A stretch of DNA of 6,029 bases from Corynebacterium sp. (GTDB lineage Bacteria > Actinomycetota > Actinomycetes > Mycobacteriales > Mycobacteriaceae): the NCBI RefSeq assembly GCF_030530965.1, contig NZ_JAUMTY010000052.1, forward strand, positions 1 through 6,029. The letters are read 5' to 3'. Shown here one piece after another: positions 1 to 5,319 of this stretch; the first letter of the stretch is position 1, and each line of letters begins with the position of its first letter. The translations under genes were made by a program, and so were the position numbers. The notes below the pieces were generated by a model. That model ran no database searches. It was not told the DNA's origin and saw only the letters and a list, made by a program, of their open reading frames with translations.

Positions 1-217
1 CTGGTGCCCCTGGCTTTCTCAGCGAGATCCCCGGCCAGAGGATTGTTGCTGCACGACCTATTCCCGGCGCGTCCACGTCGGTACTCGCGTTGGTGAAGCC
101 GAAGAAGGATGGGCCTCAGCCAAAGGCTGGCGACGAGCGGCGAAACAACGGGGTCAAGGTCACGGAACTATCTTTCGCCGAGCCGGCACACATACAGCCC
201 CCACATACAGATAGCGA

Positions 218-221
<4 letters not shown>
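1..221 (+). CDS. C-terminal end of an unidentified protein (5' end outside window)
   Basis: The frame beginning at base 3 is open from the left edge to a TGA at 219-221, giving about 72 residues. The first part alternates hydrophobic and charged residues (GQRIVAARPIPG, then STSVLALVKP), which looks like the last beta strands of a folded domain. A lysine-, proline- and charge-rich tail of about 40 residues follows and is probably disordered. Third codon positions are mostly G or C, which supports coding. The other plus frames and the minus strand give less protein-like translations. I do not recognise the family; the strand pattern could fit the end of a Rossmann-type methyltransferase or a GHKL ATPase domain, but this is a guess. 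The gene converges on rnpB, and its stop codon lies inside the segment encoding the 3' strand of the RNase P RNA P1 helix. Confidence 0.5.
189..210. repeat. 9-bp direct repeat just beyond the rnpB 3' end
   Basis: CACATACAG occurs at 189-197 and again at 202-210, separated by CCCC (period 13). It lies in the last codons of the plus-strand gene and directly downstream of rnpB on the minus strand. It may be chance. No hairpin followed by a U-run is visible here, so it is not called a terminator. Confidence 0.4.
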
Positions 222-675
<454 letters not shown>

Positions 676-685
676 TCGCGAGGCT

Positions 686-1363
686 TCACTCTACCCCATC
701 AACAAGGTGCGCGGTGGAATTGATGGCTTGCACGCAGATCGGGCCATCGCTATAAAAATCAACGATGCTGATTGACGACGTATCCAGGTGAAGCCGAACA
801 AAGAAGTCAGAGTCGGCACACAAAGCTCGGCGCAGAACCGACTTGATGGGGGTCACGTGGCTAACGAGCAGCAGGTTGTCTCCCCAGTGTTGGTCAACGA
901 GTTCCGCCACCGCCCGGTGAACCCGCTGATCTACGGCCTGAACACTTTCTCCTCCGGGTACGGGCATCGTCCAATCGGTAAACCACTTTTCGTGAATCTC
1001 GCCAAAGTGATCATGAACGTCTTTGAACGTCCGCCCATCCCATTCACCAAAATCGAGTTCGATGAGGTTATCGACGACGTCGACGGGCAAGTCCGTTGAC
1101 TGCACCGACCCGGGACCCAGCTCTTCTTTGAGGTCATCAAGGGTTTGACGGCAGCGTAACGCAGGCGATGTCACCGCGGCTGTTAAATCGGCGTCGCGTA
1201 GCCATCGGCCGGCTCGGCGAGCCTGGCGGTGTCCTTCGTCGGTAAGAGGGATGTCGGCGCGACCTGCGTACTTACCTTGTGTGGAGTACGGCGTTTGTCC
1301 ATGTCGGAGCAACACTAACCGGCAGCGCTGTGTCTCGGATGATCCCGGTAGCCAGGCAGCCAT
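686..1363 (-). CDS. Histidine phosphatase (phosphoglycerate mutase family), lacking the RNase HI domain
   Basis: The protein has 225 residues. It carries the branch-1 histidine phosphatase signature LVLLRHGQT with the phospho-accepting H21 flanked by R20 and G22. Other family residues are R70 in the TSPALRCRQT segment, the acid E102 in LIELDFGEWDG, and the second catalytic histidine H169 in LLVSHVTPIK. The family hydrolyses phosphomonoesters through a phosphohistidine; members include acid phosphatases and the alpha-ribazole phosphatase of cobalamin synthesis. In M. tuberculosis the homologous domain is the C-terminal half of Rv2228c, fused to RNase HI. Here only the phosphatase half exists. 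The ATG at 1363-1361 overlaps by one base the TGA of the zinc-ribbon gene (TGATG) and has a strong Shine-Dalgarno, GGGAGGAG, seven bases upstream, so the start is well supported and the two genes are translationally coupled. The substrate is unknown. Confidence 0.92.
   Translation of the reverse strand: MAAWLPGSSETQRCRLVLLRHGQTPYSTQGKYAGRADIPLTDEGHRQARRAGRWLRDADLTAAVTSPALRCRQTLDDLKEELGPGSVQSTDLPVDVVDNLIELDFGEWDGRTFKDVHDHFGEIHEKWFTDWTMPVPGGESVQAVDQRVHRAVAELVDQHWGDNLLLVSHVTPIKSVLRRALCADSDFFVRLHLDTSSISIVDFYSDGPICVQAINSTAHLVDGVE
688..693 (-). promoter_or_regulatory. Possible -10 element for rnpB
   Basis: The minus strand reads TAGAGT here (TATAAT-like at four of six positions), ending about a dozen bases before the deduced 5' end of rnpB. 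Its last T is also the first base of the phosphatase TGA stop codon. No convincing -35 box lies 16-18 bases upstream, although corynebacterial promoters often lack one. The alternative is that rnpB is processed from a transcript reading through the phosphatase gene. Confidence 0.25.
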
Positions 1364-2112
1364 CAGACCGCTCCTCCCAGTTCAGGGTTGTACCGAATGA
1401 GGTATGTATTGCACTCCGGGCATTGGAGGAGTTCGTCGGCGGGGGCCTTGCGAAATGCCGTTAACGTGGCATTATCCAGCGACATGTGGCATCCCTGGCA
1501 CACGCGGTCTATCAGCTGAGCGGCTCCGACTCCGTGATCCTCGCGCTGTATGTCGTAGGCCTCGACGATCTCGTCGGGCAATTCGTTTTTAATAACCTGA
1601 ACTTTTCGATGCTTTTCGTCTATCCGCCGCTGCACCGCCATGATCGAGTCATCCAATGCGCGACGAGCAGCCGCAACGGAATCACCTGAGTCAATTGTTT
1701 CCGGTGGCTGGTCCAGACTCTCAGGGCTTTTGAGGTGCTGGTCACGCTGGGTTTCGACGTCATCGCGTCGAGATTCCAGCCGTGCTCGGATCCGCTGGGC
1801 AGCGTTAATGTCATGATTAAGGTCGCGTCGTCGTTCACGGTCTGAGGTCACCGTGAGCCGTTGGCGATCGTCGGCCTCTCGGCGACGAAGCTTGGCAATA
1901 TCACTGTTGAGCTTGAATAATTCAGCATCCATCTCTGAGAGCGTGACCGATGCAGCAACAGTGCGAGAACGAGCGAGGGCTTTCTGCCTCAAAACTTCGT
2001 CAAGCCGCTGTTTTTCTGGCAGGTTGACGGCCCGCGCTTCCAGCACCTCAATGTCGTTGTGGAGCCGGGACATATCAAGAAGCCTTTTTTGATCCCGCAC
2101 TGAGCATTTCAT
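1363..2112 (-). CDS. Coiled-coil protein with C-terminal C4 zinc ribbon (DUF164 / CT398-like family)
   Basis: The product has 249 residues. Residues of about 5-180 are strongly charged and rich in E, R, D, L and Q with heptad-like spacing, as in a long antiparallel coiled-coil hairpin. A proline- and serine-rich break lies near residues 128-143. The C-terminus carries a zinc ribbon with pairs C205-x2-C208 (VCQGCHMSL) and C231-x2-C234 (QCPECNTYLIRY), the arrangement typical of the family (Rv2229c in M. tuberculosis). The molecular function of the family is not established; nucleic-acid binding or a scaffolding role has been suggested. An in-frame ATG at 2127 exists, but the ATG at 2112 has GGAGGAGGA just upstream, made from the bases that would encode the longer N-terminus, so 2112 is preferred. 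The stop overlaps the phosphatase start. The gene is probably transcribed from the promoter region near 2165. Confidence 0.9.
   Translation of the reverse strand: MKCSVRDQKRLLDMSRLHNDIEVLEARAVNLPEKQRLDEVLRQKALARSRTVAASVTLSEMDAELFKLNSDIAKLRRREADDRQRLTVTSDRERRRDLNHDINAAQRIRARLESRRDDVETQRDQHLKSPESLDQPPETIDSGDSVAAARRALDDSIMAVQRRIDEKHRKVQVIKNELPDEIVEAYDIQREDHGVGAAQLIDRVCQGCHMSLDNATLTAFRKAPADELLQCPECNTYLIRYNPELGGAV
1371..1378 (-). promoter_or_regulatory. Strong ribosome binding site of the phosphatase gene
   Basis: On the minus strand GGGAGGAG lies seven bases before the ATG at 1363-1361, inside the last codons of the zinc-ribbon gene. It fixes the phosphatase start. This argues that the missing N-terminal RNase HI domain is a real absence and not a misplaced start. 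Confidence 0.8.
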
Positions 2113-2116
2113 GCTG

Positions 2117-2125
2117 TCCTCCTCC
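2117..2125 (-). promoter_or_regulatory. Ribosome binding site deciding the zinc-ribbon gene start
   Basis: GGAGGAGGA on the minus strand lies four bases before the ATG at 2112-2110 (eight from its GGAGG core). It overlaps the rival upstream ATG at 2127-2125, so translation from 2112 is favoured. Confidence 0.75.
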
Positions 2126-2164
2126 ATCGTGACGGTTGAAGCGCCTGGTGCGCCAGCACTAGCA

Positions 2165-2192
2165 GTTATATCTCTAGAACACTGATCTCTAG
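2165..2192 (-). promoter_or_regulatory. Candidate promoter with direct-repeat operator-like sequence
   Basis: The minus strand carries TATAAC (2170-2165), a close match to the -10 consensus, about 53 bases before the zinc-ribbon gene start. Immediately upstream are two copies of CTAGAGAT (plus-strand 2185-2192 and 2170-2177) with a period of 15. The downstream copy overlaps the first bases of the -10 box and includes a TCTAGA palindrome. No good -35 hexamer is visible at standard spacing; TTTACT is about 20 bases upstream. It probably drives the zinc-ribbon, phosphatase and perhaps rnpB transcript. The repeat could bind a regulator, which is inference. Confidence 0.45.
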
Positions 2193-2205
2193 TAAACCAG
2201 CAAAC

Positions 2206-2249
2206 CGGCCGTCCGTGTGGCGCTCAATGCCACACGTCTCGGCAGGCCG
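2206..2249 (-). terminator. Strong hairpin between the Nif3-like and zinc-ribbon genes
   Basis: A perfect 8-bp stem, CGTGTGGC (2214-2221) with GCCACACG (2229-2236), encloses a 7-base loop. It can extend to an outer CGGCC/GGCCG pair (2206-2210 with 2245-2249) across internal loops. It lies about 20-60 bases after the Nif3-like gene stop on the minus strand, where a terminator is expected. Downstream on the minus strand the U-content is modest (GGTTTGCTGGTTTAC) with no clean U-run, so it may be a weak intrinsic terminator or an mRNA-stabilising 3' stem. Confidence 0.5.
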
Positions 2250-2269
2250 TTGGGTCATTCGGACTCGTC

Positions 2270-3388
2270 CTACCGCTTCTTGGTGGCGTGGACTGTCCAG
2301 GGATCTGTCCTCACCTCAATCACCTCGGCGGGCAGACCCAACTGCTCACGCATCATGGTGGCGACGGATGCACACCACGGAAACTCGCTGGCCCAATGTG
2401 CTGTATCCACCAAAACAGGCTTTCCGCGGCGGAGGTGCTCGTCGGCAGGATGGTGGCGGAGGTCCGAAGTCACATACACATCGGCACCCACCACCCGCGC
2501 TTGGTCCAAGAAACTGTCACCCGCTCCCGAGCACAACGCCACTGTTTCAATGCGCGTATCGGGATCGCCAGCTGCTCTGATGCCCTCCACGGTTTCCGGT
2601 AACGCATCCGCAACCCGCTGAGTGAACTCCTTGAGCGTCGTTGGGCTAGCGAGTTTCCCGACGCGACCAATCCCGCCGATCACACCACCGCTCATGGTGA
2701 CGCAATCAAAAGCGGGTTCTTCATATGGATGGGCGCGGGCAATAGCGTCGATAATGGCGTCGTCGAGGTTTGGACGAGCAACAAATTCCACTCTTACCTC
2801 GGTGGCATGCTCTATCTTGCCGACGCTACCTAAAGCCGGGTGGGAACCGTCCTCCGGCAAAAACTGGCCTGTGCCCTCGGTCTCGAAGCTGCAGTGGGAG
2901 TACTGGCCGATCTTGCCCGCCCCCACGGCGAATACCGCGTCTTTCACCTTGTCAACATGGTCGACAGGGACCATTACGCCCCACTTATGCAGCGTCGACT
3001 TAATGGGGTTGAGCGGCTTCGTCTGTGTCACGCCCAGGAGGTCTGCCAAGATATCGTTGACGCCGCCCCGAGCAGCGTCGGCATTGGTATGGGCGGCAAA
3101 TAACGCGCAGTCGTTTTTAATCAACCGGTGGAGTAACCGGCCCTTCGGATCGTCCGTCGCCACGGAATGAGTGCCCCTCAACAACAAAGGGTGGTGGACA
3201 ATGAGCATGTCCGCACCCTGGTCAATGGCGTGATCGACGACGGCGTCCGTGGCCTCTAACGCGACGGCGACTCGGGAAACACTCGCGGACGGATCTCCGC
3301 AGATGAGGCCCACGCGATCCCACTCTTCTGCCAGGACCGGGGGAAATGCGGCATCCATGGTCTGACGAATATCAGCGACTGTAGTCAT
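2270..3388 (-). CDS. Nif3-like dinuclear metal centre hexameric protein
   Basis: The protein has 372 residues and belongs to the Nif3/YbgI/YqfO family (Rv2230c in M. tuberculosis). Metal-binding positions are visible in both halves: H65-H66 in IVHHPLLLRG, H100 and D104 in AAHTNADA, and H331 and E335 in DTAHWASEFPW. Between them, residues of about 133-235 form the extra PII/CutA-like domain of the longer YqfO-type members, recognisable by GKIGQYSHCSFETEGTG and the AHPYEEPAFD segment. Members form toroidal hexamers with a two-metal site. They have been annotated as GTP cyclohydrolase I type 2, but the true reaction is unsettled. The ATG at 3388 is chosen because the protein then begins MTTVADIRQTMDAAFPP, matching the family N-terminus. 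An in-frame ATG at 3439 would add 17 unlikely residues. The ribosome binding site is weak (AGGG), consistent with expression from the cobC transcript 53 bases upstream. Confidence 0.93.
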   Translation of the reverse strand: MTTVADIRQTMDAAFPPVLAEEWDRVGLICGDPSASVSRVAVALEATDAVVDHAIDQGADMLIVHHPLLLRGTHSVATDDPKGRLLHRLIKNDCALFAAHTNADAARGGVNDILADLLGVTQTKPLNPIKSTLHKWGVMVPVDHVDKVKDAVFAVGAGKIGQYSHCSFETEGTGQFLPEDGSHPALGSVGKIEHATEVRVEFVARPNLDDAIIDAIARAHPYEEPAFDCVTMSGGVIGGIGRVGKLASPTTLKEFTQRVADALPETVEGIRAAGDPDTRIETVALCSGAGDSFLDQARVVGADVYVTSDLRHHPADEHLRRGKPVLVDTAHWASEFPWCASVATMMREQLGLPAEVIEVRTDPWTVHATKKR

Positions 3389-3441
3389 AGCCCTATTGTG
3401 GCATGAGGCTAGGACACGACTGGGGCAATAAGGCATCATGG

Positions 3442-4602
3442 CTATGCTCGACGACCACTTTGAATGTGCTGAACAGCGTCAATGAGCTGTTCCACGTCAC
3501 GCGGAGGCCTCACAGCTAGCCGGAGTGCGGTGCCATCAAGTCCGGGGAACGTGTCCGTACGCCGAACCGCAATGCTGCGTGCTGCGAGTTCCTGGGTCAG
3601 ACGACGCGTCGATTCCGGCGATGCCGGGCCATACCGTTCCGGTGGAATGACCAGCATAAATGGGGCTGCGGAGGGATAAACCTTCCAGCCCGATGTGGTC
3701 AAGGCCTCCACCATCGCGGTCCGATTGCGCACCATCTCTTCTTTATCGAGTCGGGACCACTCGATGCCCAGGGGACTCACTGCTTGACGCATCGCTTCCA
3801 ATGCCAACGTTCCCACAGACCAGGGCGGACGTCCGTGGCTAAGTCTCTCAATCACGTCTGCGTCACCGACGAAATACCCGCACCGAAGCCCCGCCACCGA
3901 AAATGTCTTCGTCAACGATCGGGCCACCACTACCCCGGCCGGCCGATGTGGTACAAGCGACTCGGGGCACTCATTCTGGTTCTCAGACTGGCGCTCATAA
4001 CGCACACCATCAGTGCCATCAGTGTTATCAATAGGCTCTGACGTGGCCATATCGATAAACGCCTCATCCACCAGAACGATCCGTCCGGGGCAAAGCGCCC
4101 GCTCAATATCCTCCCGGCGGTGAAGAACTCCTGTCGGATTCGTCGGATTACCAATCACCACGAGATTCGCGTCGTCAGGAATCACGCCCGGCCAGTCTTC
4201 GTCGGCAAGAGACCACCGAATAACACGCGTGACCGGAATATTAGCGCTGGTCAACGCAAGATCGGGCTCGGTGAAGGAAGGATGCAGAACAGCCGCTCGA
4301 ACGCCATCCCCCCGTCGGCAAGCAGAACCTCCCGCGGCCGTAGCTCGCCTCCCACCAAAGATCTGGGGAAGCAAGGAAAAGCCCTCAGCCACACCGTTAA
4401 GAAGCATGATTTCTGACGGATCACACCCATGAAAATCGGCGATGACCTCGCGCGTTTCCTGCTCTTCCCACGGATACGCACCGAGATCGCTCAAGCGATG
4501 CGCCAGCGCCTCCTGCAGCCACGTCGGGGGCGCTGGGTGCCGAACATTCACTGCGAAATCAAGGTCCGCTCCCCGCGCGGCTTGATCCCCATGAATCTTC
4601 AT
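3442..4602 (-). CDS. cobC: CobC-like PLP-dependent aminotransferase/decarboxylase (Rv2231c family)
   Basis: The protein has 386 residues with the fold-type I aminotransferase pattern. The N-terminal KIHGDQAARGADLDFAVNVR resembles the HGD...LDFAVNVR start of Rv2231c. NPTNPTG lies at 152-158, the pyridine-nitrogen acid D179 in VLVDEAFIDM, the PLP-binding lysine K232 in SLTKTFSVAGLRCGY with R240, and a substrate-carboxylate arginine near R361 (ALRLAVRPP). Relatives are histidinol-phosphate aminotransferase and the L-threonine-O-3-phosphate decarboxylases (CobC/CobD) that supply the aminopropanol linker of cobalamin. Two loops are longer than expected, at residues of about 84-103 (glycine, arginine and alanine rich) and 188-222 (polar, TDGTDG then SENQNE). 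The frame stays open 543 bases further upstream, antisense to the tyrosine phosphatase. The start at 4602 is chosen from family similarity, as no clear Shine-Dalgarno is seen. Upstream ATGs at 4680, 4695 and 4785 are less likely. The exact substrate is uncertain. Confidence 0.87.
   Translation of the reverse strand: MKIHGDQAARGADLDFAVNVRHPAPPTWLQEALAHRLSDLGAYPWEEQETREVIADFHGCDPSEIMLLNGVAEGFSLLPQIFGGRRATAAGGSACRRGDGVRAAVLHPSFTEPDLALTSANIPVTRVIRWSLADEDWPGVIPDDANLVVIGNPTNPTGVLHRREDIERALCPGRIVLVDEAFIDMATSEPIDNTDGTDGVRYERQSENQNECPESLVPHRPAGVVVARSLTKTFSVAGLRCGYFVGDADVIERLSHGRPPWSVGTLALEAMRQAVSPLGIEWSRLDKEEMVRNRTAMVEALTTSGWKVYPSAAPFMLVIPPERYGPASPESTRRLTQELAARSIAVRRTDTFPGLDGTALRLAVRPPRDVEQLIDAVQHIQSGRRA
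4007..4024. repeat. Tandem 9-bp repeat inside the cobC-like gene
   Basis: CCATCAGTG occurs twice head-to-tail (4007-4015 and 4016-4024), followed by a partial degenerate third copy (TTATCA). On the minus strand it keeps the reading frame and encodes repeated T-D-G in the insertion loop before the PLP lysine. It looks like in-frame slippage expansion of a surface loop. Confidence 0.7.
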
Positions 4603-4608
4603 CACGTC

Positions 4609-4621
4609 ATTCACAGTGAAT
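4609..4621. promoter_or_regulatory. Inverted repeat just upstream of the cobC-like start (possible operator)
   Basis: ATTCACAGTGAAT is a perfect 6-1-6 palindrome ending seven bases before the proposed ATG of the minus-strand gene. Its position suits a repressor site or a sequence around the transcript 5' end. If translation started further upstream it would be coding and the symmetry accidental. No second copy was found in the window. Confidence 0.35.
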
Positions 4622-4785
4622 ACAGTACCCACGGGCCACGGCCCCCATCCCAATCGCGGCTTATCCCAACCGCAGCCCATCCAATCGCTGCTCATTCCAT
4701 GCCGCACTTCAGCGAGTCCCACGCCACCACTACGATAGATAGTCGCGTCGGCAATAGGCTCTGCCTGCACCGTGGATATCCTCAT

Positions 4786-4799
4786 TGTTGGCGTCAACA
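4786..4799. promoter_or_regulatory. Inverted repeat upstream of the tyrosine phosphatase gene
   Basis: TGTTG (4786-4790) and CAACA (4795-4799) form a 5-4-5 inverted repeat about 20 bases upstream of the phosphatase start. It resembles a short operator half-site pair, but arms of this length can arise by chance. Confidence 0.25.
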
Positions 4800-4807
4800 C
4801 CACCACG

Positions 4808-4813
4808 AAAGGA
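4808..4813 (+). promoter_or_regulatory. Ribosome binding site of the tyrosine phosphatase gene
   Basis: AAAGGA lies six bases before the GTG at 4820 and supports this start over the in-frame GTG at 4772. Confidence 0.6.
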
Positions 4814-4819
4814 TCACCT

Positions 4820-5317
4820 GTGACAGGTACCGAAACCTTAAAAATTGTCTTCGTATGCACGGGTAACATTTGCCGTTCGGCAATGGCTGACGTGATGGCG
4901 CGTGATGCCCTCGAGCGCGAAGGACTCCTCAGCCAAGTGCGCGTGGAATCGTGCGGCCTTGGCGGCTGGCATGTGGGACAAGGCGCCGACCATCGTGCCG
5001 TCGAAACCCTCCGTGAGCACGGACTCGATGGGACTGAGCATCGCGCAAAACAATATGGTCCCCAATTTGCCGACGCGAACCTGTTCATCGTCATGGACGA
5101 CGGCCACCGACGTGCCCTCCGGAACGATGGTGTCCCGTCGCACAAGATCCGTTTCCTTCGCTCCTTCGATCCCGCTGGTGGACGCCATGAACCACTGCAG
5201 GATCCCTACTACGGGACGAAAGAGGATTTCACTGACGTCTACTATTCCATCGAGGCTGCGCTGCCGGGGCTAGTGTCGTGGGTGACACGTGAATTAGAGG
5301 ATCGATCGGACCGATAA
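4820..5317 (+). CDS. Low-molecular-weight protein tyrosine phosphatase (PtpA-like)
   Basis: The protein has 165 residues, the usual size for the family (PtpA is 163). The N-terminal P-loop VCTGNICRSAMAD gives nucleophile C13 and phosphate-binding R19 (C-x5-R). The acid loop LQDPYYG gives general acid D128 followed by Y130-Y131. The enzyme removes phosphate from phosphotyrosine through a cysteinyl-phosphate intermediate; it is cytosolic here, with no signal peptide or membrane segment. The GTG at 4820 is preferred because AAAGGA (4808-4813) lies six bases upstream and the P-loop then sits at the normal distance from the N-terminus. A GTG at 4772 would add 16 unsupported residues. In M. tuberculosis ptpA has the kinase gene ptkA nearby, between it and cobC. 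Here the space between the cobC-like gene and this one is only 217 bases and holds no such gene. SURF1 follows two bases after the stop, so the two are probably co-transcribed. Confidence 0.94.
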   Translation: MTGTETLKIVFVCTGNICRSAMADVMARDALEREGLLSQVRVESCGLGGWHVGQGADHRAVETLREHGLDGTEHRAKQYGPQFADANLFIVMDDGHRRALRNDGVPSHKIRFLRSFDPAGGRHEPLQDPYYGTKEDFTDVYYSIEAALPGLVSWVTRELEDRSDR

Positions 5318-5319
5318 GA

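Larger units (their letters stand above)
4603..4819. other. Divergent intergenic region between cobC-like and tyrosine phosphatase genes
   Basis: This 217-base region must contain promoters for both directions. On the plus strand TACGAT (4731-4736) is a possible -10 box about 84 bases before the phosphatase GTG, with only a poor -35 (TTCAGC) at 17-base spacing. On the minus strand TTGACG (4797-4792) resembles a -35 box but has no matching -10 at standard spacing. Inverted repeats lie at 4609-4621 and 4786-4799. I looked for cobalamin-riboswitch blocks on the minus strand and saw none. Confidence 0.4.

Noticed and set aside
2217..3170. Several plus-strand open frames, the longest of 182 codons
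   Set aside because: They are antisense shadows of the Nif3-like gene, which has clear family motifs on the minus strand.
4772..4819. Longer tyrosine phosphatase starting at GTG 4772
   Set aside because: It adds 16 residues before the normal N-terminus. The GTG at 4820 has a better ribosome binding site and gives the usual length.
4603..4819. Possible cobalamin riboswitch upstream of the cobC-like gene
   Set aside because: I looked for the conserved B12-box and core blocks on the minus strand and did not find them.
4603..5145. A 567-residue version of the CobC-like protein starting at 5145
   Set aside because: Its first part is antisense to the well-supported tyrosine phosphatase, and family similarity begins only at about 4600.
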